Assembly (NCBI RefSeq): GCF_000002595.2
Contig: NC_057007.1
Coordinates: 2,332,627 to 2,396,626, forward strand
DNA: 64,000 nt
Direction: 5' to 3'
Origin: Chlamydomonas reinhardtii
Lineage: Eukaryota > Chlorophyta > Chlorophyceae > Chlamydomonadales > Chlamydomonadaceae
A program made the translations under genes and the position numbers. Of this stretch, positions 24,452-35,548 are shown in pieces. The stretch's first letter is position 1, and each line of letters opens with the position of its first letter. A model generated the notes under the pieces. That model did no database searches. It was not told where the DNA came from and saw only the letters and a program-made list of their open reading frames with translations.

Positions 24452-26050
24452 GAGGTGGGGTGCGGTGGGGTGGGAGGCAGGTGGGGCCGTGGGGTGATAC
24501 AGGGGTTGGTGTGATGGGAGGCAAGTGTTGATGGGGGGGGGCGTGATGAGGCTGCTGCAGCTCAGGTGCTTTGCTTGGGCTGGCAATGTTAGGTAAGTGT
24601 TCAAACCGTTGATGGGCAGACAGAAATCGCTTGGTTGCCCATGTAGAACAAGGGTATTCCCCTTGCTTTCAAGGTGCACGCTTGGGATGCACAACGCCGG
24701 TGTGTTTGTGGGTTCAATTGCTGATAAGCGCAGAACTGGTAACATGCTATGCCCGCGTGCGGCGGGGCTGATGCTTCGCTTCCGGAGCTTGTACTTGCTG
24801 TGGGGGGCAGAGGGGTAGGTGGTCCCCAATCGATGCACGGTAATGAAGTCACATGAGTGCTAAATTTAACATTGTGATGCTGAAAGTCCAAACAGCTTAA
24901 TGGTATGGATGCGGTCACGTTGCAATGATGGGCGGGGTAGATGATGCAACAGCTCATGCATGTGGACAAGGCGTGGTACCGTACGGCAGGACTCAACTGC
25001 AGGACCCATAACTGGCAGTGATATTGTGAGATTGTGGGCGAATTGGGCCCACCCCTCGTAATGTCCCATCACAACCCCCTCGTAATTCCATCCCCTGCCC
25101 TGGTTGCTAGGATTTCGAGTGTTCTTGTCGCATGACTGAGATGACGTACGTGTACCGTAATCGTAAATATTCGACGTTTACATACGGCTAACACTGTTTG
25201 ACTGCTGGATTGACTCGCAAGCCTGCATGGTGCACCATGGTCCAGGGGCATGCACTGAGGACTTCCATACTGTTTGGCACGTACTGGCACATGCAGTTCA
25301 GTGGTTTCTGAGGCCAAGGGGGGGGTTAAACCCGCCTAACATTGTAACTCCGCCTGAAATTAACCCTATGAAAACGGCTCGTTCGCTCTCATGTCCTAAT
25401 CAGAGCAGTAAGAGCAAGTGGCCTCAAAGTTCAGCAGGGTCGGTCAGGGGGCCCGCCCAGCCGGAGTACATGTGACATCGTGACAATACGATAACTGCTT
25501 AGAGGGAGTGCAAAGCTCAGGCTTATCGCCTAATGACGCCCCACAGCAGCCCCACAGCCCACACACGTACGGCAAAGCCCGCTCTCAGCCACGCAGATAG
25601 AAGGCTAGGTCCCGCTGACTGCTGCGTAGGCAGCAGCTGCAACCTGCCGACTCGCTAGCCGTTCAGGGACTACCCCAATACGAGTACTACCTAGTGACAA
25701 GGTCCTAGGCCCTAGGGGGCAGCACGAGGCCACCTCGCGCCCTGCCTGCTGCGCAACGGCCCCGCCCAGCCGTGCGTGACGGCCGCCACTCCCGCGATGT
25801 CCACACACAACCTACACCACAACCGGGCTCACAGCGGCAGGCTGAGACGAGACCGTGATACGCTCGTCGCTCGCACCCTGCAATCCAATTTGCAGTGTCA
25901 CCAACCACCGCGTGCTACACACCCGCCCGCCCCCAACAGCAGCGAGGCCCATCGGCAGGCCCGGCCATCGGCAGGCGCGGCCATCAGCAGGCCGCCCCAC
26001 CTCCATCCGCCGGCCGCGGCTTCGCGAGTGGTGTCTCGTCCTGTCTCACT
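24452..26050. other. Convergent intergenic region between ABCG and GT90-1
   Basis: Holds the 3' ends of two converging genes. A TGTAA at 25343-25347 (plus) and a TTACA at about 25178 (minus-strand TGTAA) are possible poly(A) signals; if both were used the transcripts would overlap slightly. Composition is closer to AT-balanced than elsewhere. No convincing exon was found. Confidence 0.4.
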
Positions 26051-26173
26051 TCACGGGATGTCTGACCCCTTGCTCCGCAGCGTCTGGACAAAGGCCTCCA
26101 CGAATGAGTCCATGTCTGGGAACAGCGCCTGCGGATGGACAGGCGGGCGGGCGGGCGCAGGCAGGCAGGCGGG

Positions 26174-26221
<48 letters not shown>

Positions 26222-29200
26222 CGTGTGCGGGTCGGGGGAACTCATCTGGAGCTAGCAAGTCAGGCGGGTGGAGGCAGGCGGGCGCAGGCAGGCAGGTCAG
26301 GAGCTCTGCCTGTCCGGCTGCTGGCCCAGCAGTAGATGTCCATGGCGGACCGTGACGCGCACGCGCACGCATCAGTGCTGAAGCGGGCCAGCCCTCCCGC
26401 GCGCTGCGCGCCGGCCGCCGCACCGCCCTGGCGCCCCACCTTGTATCCCTCCAGGGCTGCCCTGTAGTACTCGAGCCGCATGGACTTGCCCAACATCCTG
26501 CACAAACACACATGTACACACAATACTCTGAAGGAAATCCGCGACCGTAATTCTGCATCGCATACACTGTCCTACGCGTAATGTTTTCCTTGTGCTCTTT
26601 AACACACATACGCACACGCACACACACACACACACACACAAGGGTCATGCAGCGCAACTTTTGGGCCAGCAAGGGTTTGAGCGCGTTAGTCAGGACGATG
26701 CGTGGATAATTGCGTGGGCGCGGGGTTACGGTAAGTCGCGTCAGTTCAACAGTGGCACGCGCCGGGGCCCAGCGTGGCATGCATCAGAAAACCCATTGCA
26801 CACCAAGTAAGCACGAGGGTTCCTCCATACATCCTCCCCTTCTCCACCGTTTCTTGCCCTTGTGTCCCCCAAGGGTGTCGCTGCATGTCCTGCATCCCAA
26901 TCGCCACCCCTGCATCAATACTCACTTTGCCACTGCCTGGCCGTTAGCTATGATCTGTTGTACCCGTACGGGCTGTTCTCGATCCAGCCGCCGTACGTCC
27001 TCCAACACGCCGTACACGTCGTCCATCGCCGGCTCGCCGCCAGACCCCGTGGCGTTCCAAAACGGCACGTAGTGAACCCAGGGCTGCAGAGACCTATAGT
27101 TTGGGCAAGAAGTGTGTTAAACTGTGTCCAGGCAGGGCGCACGGACAAAGGAGCAAGGGCAGAAACTGGCGGCATTGATCTGACATCACCGTCCCACCCA
27201 CCTGTAGAAGTACTCTATGAAGTAGGTGCGCTGATGCAGGACCAGCGAGTTCATAGCGAGCAGCTGCGGCCGTGGGCGGGAGTGGGAAACAAAGGCAAAT
27301 GAGTCACCCTTTAAGCACAGGCGGGGCAATGATGGAAGATGCTTTACGGAAACGAATGCGCACGATGCCAGGGGCAATATGCGGGCGCCCCATTGCTCAC
27401 CTGACCCATCCGGTAAGCAGCCACCACCCCCTGCACATGTTGGCACAACAATTTAAGGCTTCGTTTCCATCCAATTCCGATGAGGCATCATAACTTGATA
27501 ATCGCTATTTGCTCCCAGCCGGTGACACGTGCCGCATCTCCCACCCGCATACCTCCAGGTTGAGAAGCCACTTGTAGTGGGCATGCGTCTCAAGCGGCAC
27601 CCTGTCATACTTGGGCAGCTCGTAGGGCGTGGACTGCGTGCGGCATCACAGCACCAGGCCGGGATTACCTTTCTGGGATTCAAATCGCTGCGGTGTCACC
27701 CTACCGCATAATGCTCAGCGCAGGTACCTACCTACTCCCATCGTACCTCCCCAGTAATTCCGGTATCTGCAGGCGTGCAGGTACGGTATGCCCGCACGCA
27801 CCTTCTTCTCGCCCACCACCTTGTACTCGTCCGCCAGTCCCACATCCAGTGCTGTGGCGTTGCCCGCGCGCCGGTCCCGTTCCGACAGGTACGCCAGGTG
27901 CATGCGGGAACACGCCTCCTCGCGCTTGTACGTCTGCTCCCACATGCGTGAGCAGCTCGGCACACCGCGGAAGAAGGCTGCGTGTATGAGCGGCGGCACA
28001 AACCGCCGGGTGCAACTCGGAAGCCCGCGTAGGAGCACACAGGAGTGCTCAGCACGGCATCCAGAAACTACACACATGACCTGCACATGCAGCTCCCGCA
28101 CCAGCAGGCGCATGCATTGCACCTATCTACCCACCCAGGTCCTTCTTGAGGTGCCACGGCACGCTGTGCAGCGCGTCGGGTATTGCCATCATCTGTGCAC
28201 ACGTACACCCGCCGCACACACGTGTACCATACCGTACACACAACGTACGTCCGGGAAGCAGCAAGGGTAGGCTAGGCGCGCAGCCAGCGGGTATTCGGCT
28301 GGGGCTTCCTAGGCGGACACGTGCTGCTTGGCCGCCGCCGCACCCCCTACAGCCACCATCGTCCGCACGGCCTTACTATTCTACAGGCAGCCAGCCCCCC
28401 ACGGGCGCATCATCAGCCCCCGCCGGCTTGAAAGGAGACCTTCCAGCAGGAGCCCTGTTATTGTGATAGCAACTACCACCCACCTGCGGCACCAGTATGT
28501 CCAGATCGTCGCCGTCGTACCACCCCCGCGACTTGCACAGGCTGAAGGGCGGGACCGTGATGTTGCGCGTGGGCTTGCCGATGCGGTTCCTGTGGGCGTG
28601 CACGACATGGCATGGCAGAGGCCTAACTCTGTGGCATCCCTGAGCATGTCACCTATCGCGTGAAGGTGTGTGCGACAGACCGCATGACCAAGGGCGCAAC
28701 CCACCACATGTTGACAACACCATTAGTGCAACTTGACAGCCGGTGTAAACGCCCGCTTTCCCCCAGCCAAGATTTTGCTGACGTGCGTGTGCCCTGTCTA
28801 CCTGGTTGCATGTGGTTTTGCACCGTGTCGCCACAACCTGCGCCACACATCTCGCAATCAAGCCGCCAACCCAGCAGCCCGGCAGGCCGGCACCTACGCA
28901 CCCGTTGTCAAAGGTGTTGTAGATGAACAGCACGTTGGGTAGCTGGAGCCGCCGCCGGGCCAGAGCCTTGGTGAGGTACGTGTGCAGCCATTGCTTCTGT
29001 GAAGCGGCGCGTTGCGGAACGAGGGTTTGCGAAGTTCGTTGCGAGTGGTTGCCGTACTGATACTGTGGTGTGTTTCAGGAGAGTCACCAATGCATGTGTG
29101 AAGAGCTGTGGCCTTAGCATCACCGCCCTGCAACTGTCACGCCAGCAGCGCAGCTCCCCACCCCTTGACACATACATCAAGCAGCCAGCCAACGCAACCC

Positions 29201-30385
29201 TTCGCAGCCGCCGCCACCGCCAGGACACGACGCCGTGACTCACGTAGGGGCTCGCTGTCCGCGGCACCTCCCGCGTCGCCGGCCCCTCCGGCGTCTCCAA
29301 CCAGTACAGCGTGTTGTTGTACACAAGCACAAGCTGCGTGCACCACATGAAACGAATTGGTGTGGGTCGGGGCCGAAATGGGGTGGCGTGAGTCGGGGAC
29401 TGGGTCCGCACAGGGAGCGAGGTGCTGAGGCCTGGAGGCCGGGGCGGGGCCTTGGGTTTGGGGCGTGTGCTGGCATGCAAAGGCTCTTTGACATGACGTG
29501 GCAGTGGTGGGCGACACGTCATCAACAAGAGCGATCGAGCAAGGCACAACATACATGTTGCGATGCACTTAATTGTTGAATAATACTGAAGACGGAGAAC
29601 GCACCAGAAGCAAGTCGGGTGGCAGTTCCTGTCGGCCGGTAGGAGAGGTGGCGGGGGCAGCCGGCGGGCGGGTTTGTGCGGGGCACAGGTGGGTGGGGGC
29701 ACGTGGGTGCGTATACGGTATGCAACATGAGACTGGCTGTGTGGGCAGCTAGCCTGCATGCAGCCGTGCAGGCAGCAGGCAGGCGCCAGACAGGCAGGGC
29801 GGCACCGCAGCAGTCACTCGGGCGCATACGGTCCGGCACCCTGCCCGGGGGTGGGGTTGTAAATACCAGCCCAAACTAAACCAAAACCAGGGGGGGAGCG
29901 GCTGCATGCGGTACCTTTCGATAGTGGTCGAACATTTTGATGACCTCCTTGGTTTGCAGCGGCGCACGTTTCCGCCACGGCTCCAGGTCAGCCTCCAGGT
30001 TTTGCCTGGGCGGCGTGCGGGGATGAAATGGTTGGTCAGCGCGTTGCGGCGGCTGCGGCCCTGGACGTGGAGTAAGCTCGCGTCCCCTACAGCGGGTCCG
30101 CTAGGGCCCGCTGGCTAAAACAGACGCATGTGCTCGGCTAGAGGCCTGGATGGGATTGCCTGTGCGTGCGCAGCTCTGGCAAGGGGCCCCCGGCAATTCC
30201 TACCTGAGGAACTCGTCCCATTCCGGGCGCGCAACCGTCCATGGGTGAACGCCGGTGAGGGGTGCGGCTGTGTGGGGGAGCGCGGGCGGTCCCAAGGCCG
30301 CCGCCAACTCTGCCACCGTGCCGCGCCCGCACACCCCGACTAGCGCAAGTGCTTGCACTATCCATATGGCTCGTGAAACCGTCAT
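26051..30385 (-). CDS. Glycosyltransferase family 90 (CAP10/POGLUT-like) protein, copy 1 (432 aa)
   Basis: Fourteen exons on the minus strand: 30204-30385, 29915-30005, 29605-29628, 29244-29333, 28902-28996, 28484-28589, 28135-28192, 27802-27977, 27553-27633, 27401-27430, 27202-27263, 26926-27093, 26440-26497, 26051-26128 (1,299 nt, phases consistent). The N-terminus has a hydrophobic signal or anchor segment (AIWIVQALALVGV). GT90 hallmarks follow in order: LQLPNVLFIYNT, GDDLDILVPQ, AFFRGVPSCSRMW, HAHYKWLLNLEG, VVAAYRMGQ, LVLHQRTYFIEYFY, PWVHYVPFWNAT. The family transfers glucose, xylose or similar sugars in the ER/Golgi (for example to EGF repeats or wall glycans). The acceptor here is unknown. 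Some lineages end in KDEL-like signals; this one ends SKGSDIP. It shares exon structure with the inverted copy at 56.8-61.2 kb and is divergent from the coiled-coil gene at 30.9 kb. Confidence 0.93.
26150..26222. repeat. (GCAG)n tetranucleotide tract
   Basis: GCAGGCAGGCAG units with a few GGGC variants. It lies in the last intron of GT90 copy 1, close to the 3' splice site. Confidence 0.9.
26566..26641 (+). repeat. Dispersed intronic module R4 with (CA)n, copy 1
   Basis: CACTGTCCTACGCGTAATGT followed by TTTCCTTGTGCTCTTTAACA and a CA tract. It is almost identical to 33778-33843 in a different gene. Here it lies in the intron between exons 12 and 13 of GT90 copy 1. Confidence 0.8.
29851..29891 (+). 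repeat. Dispersed intronic module R1, copy 2
   Basis: GGGGTTGTAAATACCAGCCC followed by AAACTAAACCAAAACC, the cleanest copy of the module. It lies in intron 2 of GT90 copy 1, antisense to that gene. Confidence 0.75.
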
Positions 30386-30911
30386 GTGGGCTACAGGGCG
30401 TCCGCCCCGAACGGCCAAAGGAACAGCCTTGCCCGCATGTCTCTTTCGCTGTATCCTGTGCCTATGATCTCTATTTCACTTCATCATGTTGCATCTTTTG
30501 TACACGTGTGTGAGATGTAGTCTTACAGATAGTGCAGGCCGATTGCGCACTTGGAACTTGCCAAGACCAGCAAGCGATACATAGGCCAGTCGTCGTCCTT
30601 CTTATTATACAGCAGCTGCGTACAAACAAACCATCTTGCCGCGCTACTCTTCGGTGACAGCCCGTGCAGTTTGTCCTGCGCAACGCACCTAAATTGATCC
30701 ACTAACTGCCTGAAACGTCTTGCACCTAGTTAATATTACCATAGCTGACTGATTATGCAGAAGCGCCGAAGGCCAGGCGACCTCGCGCCTCATTGACAGT
30801 GAAAGCTCAGCGCAGAACGCTTCTAGTGGACAAACGCAGCACAAATAGTATCCTGCTATAGAGCACGAATCGTAGACAGCACCCCGGTTGTTGCTGAAGC
30901 GTTTTGTGGAA
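30386..30911. promoter_or_regulatory. Divergent promoter region between GT90-1 and the coiled-coil gene
   Basis: These 526 bp separate two divergent start codons (30385 minus, 30912 plus), so both promoters should lie here. Composition is AT-richer than the flanks. No exon is apparent. Confidence 0.5.
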
Positions 30912-33009
30912 ATGGAGTACCTGGAGAAGGAGAAGCTCTTTGCGAAGGCGGACGCATTACGGTGGGCAGGCTCTCAGGGACCCCCTGCTTGTATGAACGC
31001 ATTCATTAACGTCAGTCTTGGCGGAGACCCAACCCTGACGCGTGTTTGTGCTTCTTTCCTCCTGGGCAACGGCAGGCCGGGGCTTGGCGCCGAGCTATCG
31101 CGCCTACCCCTGCACTCTGCCTCCGAGCTTAAGGAGATAGATGACATGCTGGATGAACACCGCAAGGTGCGTGAAAGCAAGGGAAGGAGGCTGGAACATG
31201 TGAGCAGGCTGCCTTCCAGCAACGCTCGAGCGCACTTCCACGCCAAGCGGTCGCACGCATCATCCCAGTCAACCGTCACCACGCGCAACCTTAGCCCTCC
31301 ACTTTCTTCGGGACCCTTTCTCTCCCTTTCTCTCCCTCACCTCTTTCGATGAAAAGTTGCTTCCGGTACCGAACTCACGACTCCTGCCTCTATCTGTTTT
31401 GTGGGTGACGCAGGGCTCAGAGCTGCGCGCTGCGGCGGCACGTGACTACCAGCGGCAGGCGGAGGAGTACCGGCGACTCAGTGAGTGCGAGGGCACAATA
31501 GAGAACAGGGCACGGGGCAGTTCCAGGGGTGCTAGGGGAACGTCCTGAGGAGCCTCCTGCGGAGAGTTCGTGGGTCCTCGACGCACAGCCCGGCCCACCT
31601 CCTGTGCCTGCATGTGCCTGTGTTTGCACTACGGCATTCCACATCCGCACACCTGAACACAATTCCTCCACACAGCCACACACCTCCGAACGCCTTCTCT
31701 TCCCCCTTCCCCCCCCCCTCCTCCTCCTCCTGCTCCTCCCCCATCTTTCCAACCTCCCTGCCTCCTACCTCTCCTCGCCTCCTCCACACCCCCTCCACAT
31801 CCCCTCCTCCCCACGCACAGCCGCCCAGCTAGACGCCAAGCTGGCCGCCGCGGGTCTGTCAGCGCTGCCACCCGCCGCCACGTCGGCCGCTAGGCACCTG
31901 GCGGCGGTGGCGGGCGGGCTGGGTCTGGCCACGTGCGCCGAGGGGGCCATGCTGGCGGCGTGGGTGGCGGCGGATGCACGGCGGCTAGAGGGGGAGCGGA
32001 CCAAGGTGAGGGGGTGGGGGCGAGGGTGACAGGGGCGAGGGTAGAGGGATGAGGAGGGGATCGGGGAGCTGGTAGCTTGTTAGTCAAGCCCCAGAAACCG
32101 AAACCAAGGGTTGGATGGACAAGTGGAGGTGGTGCAGCGGTAGTGGCTGGGAAGGTGACACGCTATGAACGTTGCGGTATTGCACGGTAACGGTTCCGGT
32201 GGTTTAACCGCAGGCGAAGCGCGAGGCGGCTGCCTCGGAGCTGTGCGCTGCGGCCGAGGCGGCCAGTCGGCAGGCGGAGGAGGTGGCGCGGGCGCTGGAG
32301 GGCGCGGCGGCGAGGCAGGCGGAGGGCATCCGGGCGCTGCCGAGGAGCCAGGTGCGTGCATGTGTGTGTGTGTGTATATGTGTGTGTGCATGTGTGTGCA
32401 TGTGCGTGTGTGTATAAGTGTCGGCCCTGGGGGAGCATTGGGGCTGTGTGGTGAACCAGTTACGCCCTGCTCCCCAACCCCAGCCCTTGGGCCACTGGAT
32501 GGCGTGGGCGGGTGGGTGGGTGGCGTGGATGTTGCTGATGTGGCCAGAGGCGATAGGTTGCACAGTGCGGGTTGGGGGCCTGGGGGGCTGTCTCAAAGGC
32601 GGGTTATTGTGTCAGGCTGCAGGGCTCTCGCGCAGCACGCGTGGCAAACGCATGCGCCGTTGGCTGCGCACGAGTGTGTGCGCATGCATGTGGATACGGT
32701 GTGTGGTGTAGAGCAGCAGTGTCTTGCCTGTGTGAGAGCTCTGCTGCTCGCCGCGCGACCCTCGTGTGCCGGTGCTGCTGCTGTTGGTGATACGGCTGGT
32801 GCTGATGCTGGTGCTGCTGGTCCTGCTGACGCATTGCAGGTGGAGCGGCGTCAGATCGAGGAGAAGGCTGCGAGCTATGTTGCCAAGATCCAAAAGACCA
32901 CACGGCAGCTCCAGGACACGGGGTTCCGGGAGGAGGTGAGGGAGGCGAGGGGATGTGGTGGTGCGCTGGGGGGTAAATGCCAGCCCAAACTAAAGCAAAC
33001 CAAGGCTGA

Positions 33010-33093
<84 letters not shown>

Positions 33094-34585
33094 CGGAGCA
33101 CAGGCACAGGCACAGGGGGAGGGGAAGGGGTTAGGAGGTTGGGTGGTGGGTAGCCGGGGCTGGGTTGTGCTGGAAGGGGGGAGGGCGGCATAGGATCTCT
33201 GGGGCGTGGGTGCGGAGCATGGGTGCGGAGCATGGGTGTAGAGCATGAGTGTAGAGCATGCAGCAGTGGCCTGAGGCGGGTGGGGGAGCATGCCGCTTCC
33301 CGGGGCATCCATGTCGGGCGGGGGGAGGGGGGCGTTGTTAATACCAGCCCCAACTGAACTGAAACGGGGGCGTCAACGCCATGAAGTACCGTAACGTACA
33401 AATGCCGGCTGAGGGGCCGCAGCACCGCAGCCAACAAGCCCCTCCACGCCACTTGCCCTGCTCCTTGACAGACCATGTAATTGGCATGACGCCGCCCCTG
33501 CCGCCCCTCCTCCCCTCCCCACAATGTCCGTACTCCCCAGCTGGCTCACGAGGCTCTCACCGAGCTGGCCGGCAAGGTGGCGGCGGCGGAGGCGCAGCTG
33601 GCGGCGGTGCGGGAGGAGCTCAAGGTGCGTGTGCCCCCCGGTCCCGTGATTTTCCAGCCCCCACACAACCCCCGACCGCCAACCCCAAACTCCCCAACCC
33701 CCAACCGCCAAACCACCAACCACCAACCATCAATCTTCTTGTGCCCCACCCCCATACATACACACATACACACACGCACTGTCCTACGCGTAATGTTTTC
33801 CTTGTGCTCTTTAACACACACACACACACACATACACACACAGGAGTACGAGTCCATTCCCCCCAGCGAGGCGGGCCTGGCCAGCCAGATCGAGACTCTG
33901 CAGCGGGAACTGGACCAGGTGGGTGTGGAGGTGGGGGCACGGTGTGGAAATGGGGGCACGGGTAGGTGGTCGACACCAAACGAGAGGGACCTAGTTCCAG
34001 AAGTGCACGCTCGTTACATAGCGCGGGTGTGTGCCTGAGAGGCCGCGGTCCCCTCGCTCCCCTGGACCCGAAGGCAGGCCGGCTCCAAGCCTCCTCCTGC
34101 ACCTTCCCACCACCTCCTGCTCGTCCGCCTTTCCACTGTCGTGGTCTAGGATGACCCCAAAAGCGCCGGTCCAACAGGGCCCGTTACTTGCAAGTCATTC
34201 CAACCCCTGGTATAGGGAGAGTGGGTTCCACACCCACCACTCCCTCTTCCACCTTCTCACCACCACCTCCCCCACCTTCCCACCTCCTCCCCCACCTTCT
34301 CACCACATCCGTCTCCAACTGGAGTGGGCGACGATTCCATCCCTCGGACATATAACCCCTCCTCTCCTCTCCTCCCCAGCACACACACACACACACACAC
34401 ATACACACACCGGTTTTCCGTGTGCTCTGTAACACACACACACACACACACAGGTCAACCAGGCTCTGGGTGGCGCCTTCGTGGGCCACACGGGCGGCTC
34501 GGGGCTGGGAGGGGGCGGCGGTGGCGGACACGGGCACGTGCTGTCGCGGCACGCCCGGGCCGGAGCGGTGGGCTTCGGGCAGTAG
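30912..34585 (+). CDS. Coiled-coil protein of unknown family (305 aa)
   Basis: Nine exons splice in phase (30912-30961, 31076-31166, 31414-31480, 31821-32005, 32214-32351, 32840-32935, 33541-33624, 33844-33918, 34454-34585; 918 nt). The first exon reads MEYLEKEKLFAKADALR, followed by GLGAELSRLPLHSASELKEI. Most of residues 30-260 is charged, Ala-rich helix with heptad-like spacing (for example REAAASELCAAAEAASRQAE and ALTELAGKVAAAEAQLAAV), so a long coiled coil is expected. The C-terminus is Gly/His-rich and ends AVGFGQ. Coiled-coil proteins of this size in algae are often cytoskeletal, basal-body or spindle components, but I cannot name the family. A TGTAA signal follows 80 bp after the stop. 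Intron 6 contains a 78-bp GT tract. Confidence 0.83.
32968..33117 (+). repeat. Module R1 copy 3 split by a (GT)n tract
   Basis: GGTAAATGCCAGCCCAAACT at the left, a near-pure (GT)39 at 33013-33090, then TAGCGGAGCACAGGCA at 33091-33106. The right-hand piece is the 3' part of the module as seen at 46.2 and 50.8 kb. It lies in intron 6 of the coiled-coil gene. Confidence 0.75.
33334..33366 (+). repeat. Dispersed intronic module R1, copy 4
   Basis: GTTGTTAATACCAGCCCCAA followed by CTGAACTGAAACG, a diverged copy in the same intron as copy 3. Confidence 0.55.
33778..33843 (+). repeat. Dispersed intronic module R4 with (CA)n, copy 2
   Basis: Same core as at 26566 (CACTGTCCTACGCGTAATGT), running through a CA tract straight into the acceptor of exon 8. 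A truncated relative (TTTTCCGTGTGCTCTGTAAC plus CA tract) precedes exon 9 at about 34413-34453. Confidence 0.8.
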
Positions 34586-34664
34586 CGACGAGCGACCAGG
34601 GGTGTGAGCTTACGTGTCTCTTGCGGTTTTGAAGCCCTGACTTGTCTGCGGCTGTCGTCCCACG

Positions 34665-34669
34665 TGTAA
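34665..34669 (+). terminator. TGTAA poly(A) signal of the coiled-coil gene
   Basis: TGTAA 80 bp downstream of the stop codon at 34585. Confidence 0.55.
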
Positions 34670-35548
34670 CCTCTATTCGCCAGGGGAGGAGCGACGGATC
34701 GGCGGCACAGTCATGTGACAGAGACAGCATTTGTGGCGTTCACGATCCAGGATTCGTGTCAAGTCGTTCGTGTGTGGCGGCGGCGGTTGGCCATTTCAAG
34801 AGTGCGCGCTGGAGAAATGATCTTTGTGGCATGGTAACGGTGCGTTGTAGCTGGAGTGGGCTTGTCTGTACGGTGGCAGCGCCACCAGCCATGGCACCTC
34901 CGGCTGCTGCCCACGCCGGCGGTATGGGTTTCTGTGCGATGTACATGATGGCACGTAGGATTCAAGAGGAGCATCTGGAGGGCTGCTTCAGGCCCGGAAT
35001 TACCAGTGGCTTCCTTTCAATACGAAGTACCGACGCACCGTACATGCGGGTACACGGGAATATAACACAATCCCCTTCAGCATGTTTCCGCCGAGTGCGC
35101 GACTTCACAATTGCCTGTGTGGTTCACTGCCGCCGCCACCAGACGCTTCCAGCCTCCCCTGGTGCTTCCAGCATAGTGCAATCCTAGCACTCTATACTCG
35201 AGCATTCAAGCAAACAGCAAATGCAGCGTAACGGTGCGAGATCCCGCATGTAAGGCAAGATGCGAGCTGCCCCAGTAACACTGTAACAGCAACGCAACCC
35301 GCATCAACGCAAGCGAAGTACACACGCACAGCTTCAGCATTTCACACTGGTCAGCACCTGCCGATTGCCAATAACTCATGTCATCAGAGGAAGCCCGTGC
35401 CACCCTCCGTCCCTGCCCAGCTGCTTTGGCATGTGCCAATGTGTGTCCAACATTGCAATAACAACAACTCCCCAGTTTCCTCCGCCTCAACACAAAGAAC
35501 GCTACGAAGTACCCAACCTCGCTGGCCATCGCGCCACCGCGCCTTGGC
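34670..35548. other. Convergent intergenic region
   Basis: Lies between the poly(A) signal of the coiled-coil gene (plus) and the stop of the alpha/beta hydrolase gene (minus). It presumably contains the 3' UTR of the latter, though I found no minus-strand TGTAA. No supported exon. Confidence 0.4.

Noticed and set aside
29560-29595. A possible exon (YYSTIKCIAT) of GT90 copy 1
   Set aside because: Its 31-base length breaks phase with exon 4. The 24-base exon at 29605-29628 (ELPPDLLL, donor GTGCGT) fits phase and aligns with the 30-base exon of copy 2.
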